NCBI GenBank assembly: GCA_022592435.1
Contig: JABYQS010000011.1
Location: 124,001-188,000 of the forward strand
DNA length: 64,000 bases
Direction of reading: 5' to 3'
Origin: Cerioporus squamosus
Taxonomy: Eukaryota > Basidiomycota > Agaricomycetes > Polyporales > Polyporaceae
In this document: piece after piece, positions 44,345 through 55,342 of the stretch
Layout: every line of letters starts with the position of its first letter
Position numbering within the stretch: position 1 is the first letter of the stretch
Notes under the pieces: generated by a model
What the model saw: the letters and a program-made list of their open reading frames with translations, nothing else
Told to the model about the DNA's origin: nothing
Database searches by the model: none
Translations under genes and position numbers: made by a program

Positions 44345-44437
44345 TTTGTAGATCGAGTGGCTGGTTGTAGTGCTTTTGGGCCTAACGAATGACTGTGCTC
44401 GATGTGTGGTTCGGAGCAAGGACAAGCGATGGTGCAT

Positions 44438-44917
44438 CTACTAGCATCCAGACCGAGCAGCCTCGGGGATCTTTATGAAGACTCGGAAGAGTGCGAAGAC
44501 GCGGTTGTACGTCATCTTCAACAGCATCTCAGTAGCGCCTGCACGTCTTCCGTAGCTTTACTTAGTACTTACGCGACGACCTGTTCTGCATGCTACCTTC
44601 GTGTCTAGCTGCAATGCATTGCCGTCTCTTGCAAGAAGAGGCTGGCAAGAGGAATGAATCCCTGATTTCACATGAACGCGATTCAGGAGTCCGGTCTCTG
44701 TCAAGTGCCGCCCCGCTGGTCACGGTGCGAAGTCTGCCAAGTTCCGATGTTTGCATCTATCCCGGGACGTCTTCTGACTGCCGCCACCGCAGTGGTCGCT
44801 CACCCCGCTTCCCCGCTCTATCTCTCTCCCGCTCGACGGGACGCTCCGCTGTCTCCGAGTCCCTATAAACTCGGATCCTTTGCTTGACGACTCTTCCCAG
44901 CTCTCCTCCTCGTAACC
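44438..44917. other. Divergent promoter between TatD and thiolase
   Basis: About 480 bases. The TATAAA just upstream of the thiolase ATG is listed separately. No coding frame is supported. Confidence 0.45.
44864..44869 (+). promoter_or_regulatory. TATA box of the thiolase gene
   Basis: TATAAA in CCCTATAAACTCGG, 54 bases upstream of the ATG at 44918, a typical position in fungi. This is motif and distance evidence only. Confidence 0.5.
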
Positions 44918-46513
44918 ATGTCCGTCGACCGTGTCAAGCAGGTTGTTTCTCACCTCACGCCCGGCGCGACCAAAGGCCGCGAGGCCCTGCTCCGCAAGTC
45001 CCCGGACGATGTGGTCATTACCATGGCCATCCGGTCTCCTATGTGCAAGGCGAAGAAAGGAGGGTTGAAGGATACCAAGTGAGTACATGTGCGGTTATGG
45101 GTGTTCTTACCGTTCCTGACCTCGGATGACAGGAGCGACGAGATCCTCTATGAGATGTTCAAGGTGTGTAGTACTGTCTGTTGATACGTGCAGGAACCCT
45201 CGACGCGAAACGTGTTCACAGCAAGCCATCGCGCGGTCCACCATCGACCCCTCCTTGATTGGTGACATCACAGTCGGCACCGTCCTCACTGCTGGAGCCC
45301 CCTACCAGGCTCGCAATGCTGCCCTTGCTGCCGGCATTCCGGACACCGTCCCACTGCAGACCATTAACCGGTGGTGTTCCTCAGGTCTCATGGCTGTCAC
45401 GGATATTTCCAACAAGATTAAGACCGGCCAGATCGAAATTGGTCTCGCGGTCGGCTTCGAAAGCATGACTGACAAGTAGGTTGCTTGACACATGCTGAGT
45501 GTCGTGACGGTGCTGACTTCTGTTGGGCAGCCCGGATCGCGGTGGCCCTCCCATGAGCGAGATCGTGAAGGCGAGCCAGCTGGCGCGCGACGCCGCGATG
45601 CCCATGGGCTGGACGTCCGAGAACGTCGCCGAGGAGTTCAACATTTCCCGGGATGCCATGGACGAGTTTGCGGCGATGTCGTTTCAGCGCGCTGAGAAGG
45701 CGGATAAGGAGGGCATCTTCGCGTCGGAGATCGTTCCCTTCACCGCCTTTGTCAACGATCCGGCGACGGGTCAGCGTACGACCAAGATCATCACGAAGGA
45801 CGACGGCATCCGGTATGGCACGACAAAGGAGGCACTCGCGCGCGTGAAGGCGGCGTTCCCGCAATGGGGTAAGGGCGCGACAACTGGCGGCAACGCCAGC
45901 CAAATCACCGACGGCGCTGCCGCGGTTCTTCTCATGACGAGGAGAAAGGCGGAGCAACTCGGACTGAAAATCCTCGCAAAGCATGTCACGACGTCGGTTA
46001 CTGGACTTGCGCCAAGGATCATGGGCATAGGGCCTTCTATCGCCATTCCGATGGTCCTGGAGGCTACGGGGCTTACCAAGGAGGACGTCGATGTATTTGA
46101 GGTGAGCGCTATCGTGCTACGCCGCAGTGTGACCCGTAATAACATTGATATGTAGATCAACGAGGCGTTTGCGTCGATGTATGTCTACTGCGTAAACAAG
46201 CTCGGGCTCGATATCAACAAGGTCAATGTGCACGGAGGTGCTATTGCCCTTGGCCACCCATTAGATGAGTGCTCTACCTATATCGTCCTTCGCTAACATA
46301 GCTGAACGTTGTGTGGGCCCATCCACGCTGCACCGGTGCCCGGCAGATAGCCACTGGACTGAACGCTCTCGCAAGAAGGAACGGCAAGGTAGGCGCCGCG
46401 ATCTCCTAGCTCGCGCAACCTTGCGTCTAATCCTGGTTTGCCAATAGATTCTTGTCACGTCGATGTGCATCGGCACCGGCATGGGTGCTGCTGCCGTGTT
46501 TGTCGCCGAGTGA
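44918..46513 (+). CDS. POT1: Peroxisomal 3-ketoacyl-CoA thiolase
   Basis: Starts [17 protein letters not shown]: residues 5-13 (RVKQVVSHL) match the PTS2 consensus (R/K)(L/V/I)x5(H/Q)(L/A). Thiolase motifs follow: [13 protein letters not shown] with nucleophile Cys116, [60 protein letters not shown] and a C terminus [20 protein letters not shown]. The enzyme cleaves 3-ketoacyl-CoA to acetyl-CoA and a shortened acyl-CoA in peroxisomal beta-oxidation. Most introns are short GT-AG. The one inside GHPL|GCTGAR (46265-46326) begins AT and ends AC; only its removal restores the motif. The upstream TATAAA box fits an inducible gene. Otherwise the frame is intact. Confidence 0.93.
46265..46326 (+). 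other. AT-AC intron in the thiolase gene (62 nt)
   Basis: Exon CCATTAG is followed by ATGAGTGCTC...CGCTAACATAG...CCCATCCAC and then exon GCTGCACC. Removing exactly 62 bases gives GHPLGCTGAR in frame. The donor looks like a U2-type GTGAGT with A at +1 and the last base is C. A CTAAC branch-like site lies at 46293-46297, and there is no AG at the required acceptor position. Confidence 0.6.
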
Positions 46514-46949
46514 TGCCAGCATCGTGCGTTTGCCACTGCCTGGAGTTGGCCAGGCAGCTCGCAGGTTTGCCCAGGTCGGCAGGCGTTGTTTTCTCGTGAA
46601 TATGGAGCAAATTGGGTCGGATAGGTCCACTCACGTTTTATACTTGTACGCTACATTGCACAAGCCTGCTCTATGTCGGAAAGTCATTGGGCAGTTGGGT
46701 GAACTTGCGCATGAGTGACCAAAATAGCGAAGCCCAGAATAGCTTCGCGTGTAGAAGAGGCGCCGGGCGTGGTGGCCGAGGTGAGACGGTCAAAACAATC
46801 AAGTCGTCCCCACGACTCCTCTCTGTAACGACCACCAGCCTACTCTGCCAGCCCGCCGCCTGGCCTCTCCGTCTCTTCCTTCTATCCCGCCGAGCAGTTT
46901 ACTGCTGTCCTCTCCTTACATTCTCTAGCCCTCGGGGCCTCTGCGAGCC
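46514..46949. other. Intergenic: thiolase 3' end and promoter of heparinase-like gene 2
   Basis: About 435 bases, with pyrimidine-rich sequence before the ATG at 46950. I see no gene. Confidence 0.45.
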
Positions 46950-49491
46950 ATGGCCTCGAATTACACATACAACCCAGCTTACAACCACAGCAACGCCTCC
47001 GCCATTAACCAGTCCAACCCCTATGGCTCCGGCGATCCCTACTACAATGAGTCCACGGGCTTCATCAACCCTCAGAAGACCAAGAAGGGCACCAGCAAGT
47101 GGATCAAGATCGGTATCCCTGTAGCGGTCGTAGTCATCGCCGCTGCCGTTGTCGGAGCCGTCCTTGGAATCCGTGCTAGCAAGAACTCGAGCTCTAGCAG
47201 CTCCTCGTCCTCCAAAGGCGACCAGGCATCTGGTTCCGCGCAGGGCGACCTCGCCATCTTCGCTACGGCGACGGCGAGCCAGTACATGCTGCCGATCTAT
47301 CCCTCTACCGTGCGTGTAGTCTCTTGTTCCCGCGTTGTGCCCGCCAGTTCTCACTCCACCTTTCATTCGTGTAACAGACCAACACCGCCGTGTTCCACAC
47401 ACCAACGTTCAGTGCTTCGTCCGATGCCTCCAAGGCATGGCCTACCGACACCTTCTCCCCCGCTAACCCCGCTCCCACCTCGGTCCGCTCCGACCGTCCC
47501 CGTCTCATCGCCCCTTCGTACATGTGGGACGCGCTGCCGAAGATGATCCAGAACGATGCTTACCTCTCGGCCTGGAATGACACCATTTTTGGCAATGCGT
47601 CGGCGTACTATGACCTCCCCGTGGTCCAGTACTTCCTGGATGGTGACAGTGGTATTCTTGACAATGCACGAGAACTCAAGATGCGCGTTAAGGCCTTCTC
47701 TTATGTCTACCGTCTCACGAAGGACACCAAGTGGGCGGATCGGGCATTCAAGGAACTTCAGGTGCGTTTGCGTCTACTGAGTTCGCGTGGTCTTGTGTCT
47801 GAGCCCTCTCTCAGAACGCGGCCGGAAACGGTACCACCCCTTTCGGTCCTGACGGCACGGACAAGTGGAACCCCACCCACTTCCTCGACACCGCCGAGTT
47901 CAGTGCCGCCTACGGTATCGCGTACGACTGGCTCTATGACGTCCTCACGGACGAGCAGAAGAGTCAGATCCGGACGTCCATGATCTACTACGGTCTCGAA
48001 CGCGGTCTCGTCGCGTTCAACAACAGCGACAACCGATACACGGGTTGGTGGGCGACCAACATCTATGGTAACTGGAACTGTGTCTGCAACGGCGGTCTCA
48101 CCCTCGGTGCCCTGGCCATCCTTGGAGATGACACAACTGGTGTTGCGGAGCAGATCCTCGCTCAGACCGTCCCCAACGTCAAAGGGAACTGCGCATGGGC
48201 AGTTTCCGACGACGGCAGCTGGGCTGAGACCGCGAACTACTGGTACTTCGGTACTACTGGGTTCGCTGAGATGGCGGCTGCGCTCAAGTCCGCTACTGGC
48301 TCGGACTACGACCTCCTCGATACCAACTCCAACTTCTACAAGACCGGTCTCTTCCACATGGCCATAACCGGTCCCGGTTCGCTCTTCGCATGGGGTGACC
48401 ACGGTCCGAACAAGTTCTCCACGACTGCCAACGGCATGTTCCTCTTCGGTGACCACTACAACCACCCCGAGTACCAGCTCTTCCAGCGTGATCAACACGA
48501 CGCGGCGGAGCCATGGAGTATGTTCTGGTACAACCCCACCGTGTCGGGCGCGTTCTGGGACGGTCTTGCGATCGACCAGTTCTTCACGAACCACACTGAC
48601 CAGTGGGCGGCCATGCGCAGCTCGTGGACGGACGAGAACGCGCTCTACGTCGCGATGAAGGCGGGCACGAACCAGGGTCACCAGACGCACAACGATCTGG
48701 ACGTCGGCGACTTCGTGCTCGATGCGCTTGGCACGCGCTGGGCTGGCGAGCTTGGCTCCGGTGACTACCGTTCGCTGAACTACTTCAGCAACGACAGTCA
48801 AATCAGTGACCGTTGGTTGTACTATCGCAAGCGGACGGAGGGTCAGAACACGATCCTCGTCAACAAGCAGAACCAGCTCGTCACTGCTGCGCCAACCATT
48901 CTGCAGACGCTGTCGTCGGGCACGACGCAGGGTTCGAGCACTGTCCTCGACCTCTCCAAGGACGACACCGCGCTCTTTACGGCCGACCTGAGCAGCGCAT
49001 ATGACTCCTCAGCTGTGTAAGTCTCTTGTTCACCCCCAGTATATGTCGGCATTGACGGGTGTGTACAGATCCTCGTGGAAGCGAGGTGTCCGCACGTTGA
49101 ACGGCAGGAAGCAGGTCCTACTGCAGGACGACATCTCGGCGTCGGGTGACATCATGTGGCGTATGCACACGAACGCGACCGTGTCGGTGGACGGGACGAC
49201 AGCGACGCTGAAGATCGGGGACAAGACTCTGCAGATGTCGATCTTGAACCCGCCAGATGGCGTCTCCATGACTACTGGGGATGCGGTCCGGTTCAGCGAT
49301 GACCCTCCTCTCCCTGCCGGCAGACGGACCAGGAGAACCCTGGAGTGACGGTCGTGATGATCAACCTGCCTGCCGGGACGTACTCGCTGCAGGTGCTGTT
49401 CAACCCGCAGTGGGACGGCATGTCGTCGAGCGACTTCGTGACGCCGAAGGCTGTCGCGATCGACGACTGGTCGTTGACGAGCCACAACTGA
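46950..49491 (+). CDS. Membrane-anchored heparinase II/III-like polysaccharide lyase family protein 2 (one frame break)
   Basis: Introns at 47310-47377, 47762-47814 and 49017-49068 fall at the same three protein positions as in the paralogue at 13217 (after YPST, after KELQ, and in the Val codon before the WKRG/FKRG segment). The N terminus has several possible N-glycosylation sites (MASNYTYNPAYNHSNASAIN), then a type II signal anchor at residues 51-73 (WIKIGIPVAVVVIAAAVVGA) and a Ser run. The body keeps ILDNARELKMRVKAFSYVYR, FLDTAEFSAAYGIAYDWLYD, GNWNCVCNGG, WAETANYWYFGTTG, HQTHNDLDVGDFVLDALG and RWAGELGSGDY. The C-terminal beta part should end SSSDFVTPKAVAIDDWSLT; one base must be added near 49322, or the protein stops at 49348. 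The substrate is unknown. Confidence 0.78.
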
Positions 49492-50157
49492 TGGATGTGG
49501 AGCATCTTGTCGGTTTATTGGACGGAAGTACGGTACTTACTCACGAGCGTCGCAGAGATACATTATGATGTGATGGACAGTTTAGTTAGTTTGACTTTGT
49601 ACCTTTGGCTTCGAACTGGATTCTCTCCCTCTTCTGCTACGTTCCCTTGGTTCGCAGTACCGAGTAGTGTGCAGCGGTGATATAACCCGTGAAATGTAGC
49701 GATTGATACCCCGAGCGAGGCTGAGCGAGTGCACGTTGGGAGCGCGAGAGACGGGGACGAAGGCCGTGAGCTGTGCTGGATGGCGGGCGGCTGTTATTGG
49801 CTGCGGCGGGCGCTGGTTACCTTGGCATCGGGCGGGCAGTGGGCGGCTGCATTTGTTCTCTCCTTCCGCGCCCACGCACTCTCTGGCCCCCGCCATCCTC
49901 CGCTCCTTACGCTTTTCCCCTCCTTCTAACAAAACCAAATCTAAGACGGGGACGCCCTTCCCCCTGTCCAGTGCGTTTCCCTCTCCTCGCTGTCATCGTC
50001 CACGTCCGGGCTGGTCTCGGTTCTCCCCCGCCCTGTGTCCGCACGAACAGCTGGCGCATTCTCAACGACAGCGAGCAGCACACTGACCACGCTCTCCTTC
50101 GCCTACAGCGTTCCGCACACCCCCCGTCCCTTCGATTTCGACTGAACATACGTAGCC
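49492..50157. other. Intergenic: promoter of the mucin-like gene
   Basis: About 665 bases, pyrimidine-rich near the 3' side. No gene is supported; overlapping frames are composition shadows. Confidence 0.45.
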
Positions 50158-51301
50158 ATGTTTGCCCGCAAGAACAGCAAGGTCGCTCTCACATTCCTTT
50201 GCCTCGTCGTCGCCCTGGGCTTGGCCACCGTATCCGAGGCGAATTCGCTCGTTCACACCCCCCGCGACCATGCCCAGCTCAACCGCATGATCAAGAAGCG
50301 CGCCCCCGCTGAGAACCCCTTCCTGTCCTTGATCGACCCTGCCGTCGGCGCAGAGGGTGACCCCACCGCGGTTGCGTCGACCGACTCGGCGACTGCTACC
50401 TCCGCCTCGGCCACGGGCACCAGCGCTTCTGTAACCGGTACTGGCAGTGTCTCGCTGCCGACCTCGGGCACGGTGAGTGTTACCAGGTCGGAAGGGGATT
50501 AGCAATGTGCTAATTGAGATATAGGCGACGTCGACCTCTGGCTCGCTGAGCGCGACGGATTCGTTGTCCAGCAGCTCGAGCTCCTCGTCCTTGAGCTCCA
50601 GCAGCTCTTCCTCCAGCTCGAGCTCTTCCTCCTCGTCCTCCACGTCCTCCTCTTCGTCCTCTTCGTCGTCCTCGAGCACGTCCACCAGTGCCCAGCCTAT
50701 CCAGACGGCTGCCGATGACAACACTGATACCCAGACTGGCACTTCTCGCCATACCACCACCATGCTCGTCACCGCTACCGACACTTCCCAGCCCAGCGCC
50801 AGTGCTGGAGCTTCGGTCAGCAGTGCTTCGACGAGCAGCAGCAAGATCACCCGCACCACGCTCACCGTCATCATCGTGATCGCCGCTTCGATCGGTTTCG
50901 TCGCCCTCGCCTGGACGCTCTTCCGCAAGTGGAAGCTCCGCCCGTCCTCCAACTTCGACGACCGCATGCAGCCCATTGACTGGCAGCCTGCTGGCCCCGA
51001 GGACTCCGGAATCCCGACCCACCGTCGTGCTGGTTCCAATGCTTCCCACGGTTCATTCCAGTCCGGTGACGGCCACGGCCACGGCTACGGTTCGAACCAC
51101 GGTCACGCCGCCCTCGAGCCGCTCCCTGAGCACGACTTCACCGCTGGCTCGCAGACTCTCGCCCCTGTTGGCGGGTACGCTGACCTTCAGCGTGGCCCGA
51201 GCCCGCAGCCTATGGCTGAGGTTTCGCGTGGCCCCAGCCTGACGCGCCAGCAGTACGGCGGCCCTGCGTACGATTACAACAACACCGGCATGCGCTACTA
51301 A
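50158..51301 (+). CDS. Serine-rich mucin-like single-pass membrane protein
   Basis: Exons 50158-50472 and 50525-51301 (52-nt intron). The signal peptide is residues about 1-28 (MFARKNSKVALTFLCLVVAL, GLATVSEA). Residues 60-120 are Ser/Thr/Ala-rich, followed by an almost pure Ser/Thr stretch of about 50 residues, likely heavily O-mannosylated. A hydrophobic segment (TTLTVIIVIAASIGFVALAW) then leads to a basic stop-transfer sequence (TLFRKWKLRP) and a Gly/His/Pro/Gln-rich cytosolic tail of about 120 residues. This type I layout resembles fungal cell-wall stress sensors (Wsc/Mid2-like), but no cysteine-rich WSC domain is present, so a sensor role is only an inference. Confidence 0.75.
50564..50690 (+). 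repeat. Serine-codon repeat tract
   Basis: Mixed AGC/TCC/TCG/AGT/TCT serine codons give a run of Ser with few Leu/Thr breaks. Codon mixing means it is a protein-level repeat, not a simple microsatellite. It forms the mucin-like stalk. Confidence 0.8.
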
Positions 51302-52027
51302 GCGGTGGCCGTGCTGGTGTGAGGCTCACGGTGTCGTGATCTAATAGGCGCAGCGCGTTTTGTCGTTGTACGGATAGAAGTGGACCACACTACAACGATA
51401 CCTGTTCACTACGGCCGCGGGCCTGCTCATCGGTACTAATGCTCCCCGTACTCGCGCGCAGGTCCGCGATGATCCCCCCCTTTTCCCCCGCCCTGTTTCT
51501 GGTCTCTGTTCTGATACTTCTATCCATTGTTTAACCCCCTTTTTACCCGTCGATGGAGAAGTACGCGTGTGTATTTTCTTCCACCATCCCGCTGGACGCT
51601 TCAACGTTCCTTGTACCGTGTGCGTTTGGTTCATACGACGAGGCGGTCGCATGGTGCTTCCTCTTGATGACTTATAGTTCATGTGCGTTACATTGACGAC
51701 TTGGCAAGACAGTGCGTCGACCCACCGTCCGTCTCCTGCGTGCCTCACAGCTGTCAGCTTTCGGTGTTGTCGAGATCCCCCTTGGACGAATGCACACGTC
51801 ATAAGGCGACAGAAGCAGGATTGACAGAATCGCGGTCGTCAAGTTTCACCTGTCTGTTCATCGCAAGGGCCCAGCCTCGTGCCAGCCCGGGGTGCGGGAC
51901 ACTGCGGACATGTATAACGTTGATTGCGAGGTACATACATGCAGACAGCTTACGGAACATGACAGCATCGTCAATGAAGATGCCATGATGAACCCGCAGC
52001 CAGTTATCGATTCATTCAGTTACCTAG
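51302..52027. other. Intergenic, convergent 3' ends
   Basis: About 725 bases between the mucin-like gene and the GNL1-like stop. I see no coding frame beyond composition shadows. Confidence 0.45.
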
Positions 52028-54721
52028 TCAGCCGCTTGCGTCCGCCTCCTCTTCGTCGTCCTCATCCCCGTCGTCCACCACGAGTGCGCCAAAGCGGCCC
52101 ACCGTAGCAGGAAGCCGCGCCTTACCAGCTCCCTTCTCACCTTCGTCCGCTTCATCGCTCTCACTTTCCACGCCTTCCGCATCACTATCATCATCCTCGC
52201 TGTCCTCGTCCGACGGCGCTGCGCCGTCTTCGAAATGTACCGCACGCGTTCGGTCGTGGTCCTCTTCTTCTTCGTCCTCGCTCTCGGCAAGATCGATGTC
52301 GTAATGCCCGTCGTGCCCATGTCCGTGCTGGATCCAGATCCCAGCTCCTGGGTCGGCGCCGTCATCTGCTGCGAGGTTGGAAGCGTCCCCGCCTCGCTGA
52401 TGCGCCGTGATGGTGTGTGGGTCCGTCCCTGGTGGCCAGAACGCCCAGGGGATCCTGCCCTCGGCGAGCGCGCGCAGGACTGTCAGTTTGCGTTAGTGCA
52501 CAATTATCGGTACCGGTCGGTTATTTGAGATTCAGTTGTATGTGTGTGGCGGTATGTGTCGGGTCGGGGCGGGCCGAGATCAAACACGGTTTAGTGGTTG
52601 AGATTGAAATACCGGGCGCGAGATGCGCGGTACGTGCGTGCGTGCATGGGGTTAATGCATAGACACGCAGCGCGGACATGGCAGTATCACGACAATTGAC
52701 GGATAATGAGCGGTTGTTTGCAGTGACGAGATGAGAGCACACGCACTTGCGTTCCCCGCGCGGTTCACATCAGGCCGCCCGGCCTTCGCGGTGACCCAGC
52801 CTTTCTTGTTTGCGTACGCCGTGAGGATGTCCATCGCGGTCCACACGGGCGCCTTCTGCTGCTGCTGATGATGCTGGCTCTCGGGCGGACGCATGCCCTC
52901 ACGCCATGTGCGCTTGTCCTGGACCGGGGGCGAGGCGAGAGATGGGTGGGTGAGCCCCAGGATCTTCTCGAGCGGGAGCAGGCATGCGGCGTGGTAGATG
53001 CAGAGTGGGATCGCGGAGACGCGCGAGATGGGGAGGATCCCGCTCAGTACCTAAACGGACGTGCTTCGTACATGAGCGGTGAACTTTCTTCGCGGACCTT
53101 ACCGACTACCGGAGAGGCGTAACTGGGTGCGAGGGTGGGAGAATGAAAGCCGCACGCACCTGGGTCTCCATCGGGATGTAGTTGGGAATGACGAGTCCGG
53201 GGCAGTCGACGAGCCGGACGTCTGGCGTCCAGAATAGCGTCTGGAAGTGCTTCGTCTGCCGGGAGGAACGTTAACGCTAAACCACCGAGAGCTTGAGGAT
53301 CCCATAAGCGGGCACGCACCTTCCCAGGTGTCCGAGATGCCCTCACTTTCTGAGTGCCGAAGAGGGCGTTCAGCAGCGAGGACTTGCCTACGTTTGGCTG
53401 ACCTGCGCTGATCATGAGATCGAGGGCGGTCAGGGGAGTAAGGTTCGTGTTTACCTATGAGTCCGATGGTTAGGAGCTCGGGCTCAGAGTCGTCGTCGTC
53501 TTCCTCCGAGCGGCCCTCGGCAGGGGCGTCCGCTTCTTCCGGCTTGCTGGCCTTTGGGGCGGCAGCGCCGCCTACGGCATGGCCAACCTGGCCGCCATGC
53601 GCTTTGAGGACGGCGTCCCAGTCGACCTCGGACTTGATCCTCGGCTTCCAGTTAGCAAGCCGGTCAGGGTTGTCGCGAACCGCTGGCGGAGGCTCTAGGA
53701 GCTCAGCGTGGGTTTCTCGCAGGGCATCTACCAGCGTTTGTCGGAAGGCAGAAGGCAGATGAGGCTCATACATGCGCCTCGACGAGGCTTCCCCGTCTGG
53801 GTGCTTCTCCGTGTAGGACTCTACCTGGACGACCCGCACGCCGGGGTATCGCGTGTGCAGATACTTGGTCCAGGCAGCAGCTCTGTCCGGGCCGGCTATG
53901 TCGACTTTGGTGAGGACGAGGATAGTGCGGAGGCGCGAGGCGTTTGATACGCCGGAGAGATACGCGGTCAGCGCGGGTGGGAGGTGGAGCGTCGGACAGC
54001 GCGAGTCCAGGAGGACGAGGATGATCTGTGATATTTCTGTCACCCTCCATCTAACGGGTGTCCATCGTCAGAACTGCGGTAGAGACAATAAGGCAGAGAG
54101 GTGGGTGTGCTACGCACAGCTGCCGCCATACTTCAAGGTTCCGTTCAAAGGACGTCGGCGCGTGCGGCATCGACTCGGACTCTGGCTCATAGTTTGCGGC
54201 GTCCGCGGAGCGTTCGCGGATGGCTGGCTGTCCGACATCAGTGGGATTGGACCATGCGGCGAGTGCAGCGTCTGTGTCCGCAAGCCACTTCTTGAAGAGA
54301 CCTTCCTCGTTTGCCTCGACCTCCTTCTTGGACATGTCATAGCGCCATTTGGGACGCTTGGGACAAGTCAGCTGGGAGTCGAGCGGGGAAACGGCGGCCG
54401 GGGGTGGTTTGTCAACATCCGAGAGAATCGCTGCCTCGGGGGGTATAGGGCGTGTGAGGGGGAGCGTGGACGCGAGGACCTTTGTTCTCTCGAGGAAGGC
54501 CGGGGGGAGCCTGACGAAGGCAGACTCGAGGCGGCGAGTTGATTCGGCGGCGGCGTTGCGTGTGGCTGCGCCGAGAGGTTGACCTGTGGGCCCGCGGCGT
54601 GCTTTGCGGTGGCGGTCGGGCTTCGCGGGGGGAGGAGCGGGGACGTCGCCGCGCTTGACAGCCGCTTGAGCTGGAGCTGCTCCTTGCGCTGCTTTGCAGA
54701 GATGGGCTTGCGTCTGTGCAT
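52028..54721 (-). CDS. GNL1-type circularly permuted GTPase (one frame break)
   Basis: The ATG at 54721 gives the basic start MHRRKPISAKQRKEQLQLKR, typical of GNL1. One base must be added near 54660 (L-V-KRGDVPAPPP). Then come PKRPKWRYDMSKKEVEANEE and FERNLEVWRQLWRVTEISQI, like human GNL1. G motifs are in permuted order: TKVD (G4) in TILVLTKVDIAG, GQPNVGKSSLLNALFG (G1), and DCPGL (G3) in RLVDCPGLVIPNY. The C terminus is long and very acidic (ESEDEEEEDHD, DEDSEDDDSDAEG). Permuted GTPases of this group act in ribosome or nucleolar biology; the exact GNL1 role is poorly known. The last intron (52480-52746, 267 nt) is the longest I found here. Confidence 0.83.
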
Positions 54722-55342
54722 CGGTGCGCGTACTTGCTGTCCTCGCTCGCTGTGGTTGGCGGGGACGATGCGATGACGATCGATGGCGCCCATATACCGC
54801 GCGGTGATCCGGGGGGCCTGGATGCCGCATTTTACCTTTCTAGCGGGGAGCACGTGGCGGGGGAGGCGACCCTGCGACCGGATGCGACGCGACGCGAGGT
54901 CGGCGAGCCTCGTTGCTCGCACCCGCCTGTCCGCTTTCGACGTCCTCCGTGCGTCGCCACAGAACGATCCCAGTGCTCCCGTGCGAGCCTCGTGGACGCG
55001 TGCCCGAGCTGTCCGCCGCGTGTTCGCCCGCTGCAGCCCCCGCTCGATGCTGCGTCTTGTGTGTTGCGTGCTGGAAGAACAAGATAAGTACACGAGATAC
55101 ATAGCACATGCTGGCGGTCCGGTCTCCAAGCATTGCTCGTTGCGGGCCAGGCACCAGGCGCGGTCGCTACCCGAAGATTGGGATCGGGGAGGCACGACAG
55201 AGGACGGCGCCAGAGGGAGCTGCTGCCCCTGCGAATTTGGCCAGTTTCGTCCCCGGTCAGAGCCTCCGCGCGATGGCTCCTCTCCTGCATGATCTCCTTC
55301 ACCCCGTCCTATATCCTCCACTCCCGTCGCGACTCAGATGAC
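54722..55342. other. Divergent promoter between GNL1-like GTPase and methyltransferase
   Basis: About 620 GC-rich bases shared by two divergent genes. Several open frames here are Arg-rich shadows. No gene is supported. Confidence 0.45.

Noticed and set aside
52741..52752. GC donor (AAC|GCAAGT) in the GNL1-like gene
   Set aside because: A GTGCGT donor four bases downstream keeps the frame with the next exon; the GC donor does not.
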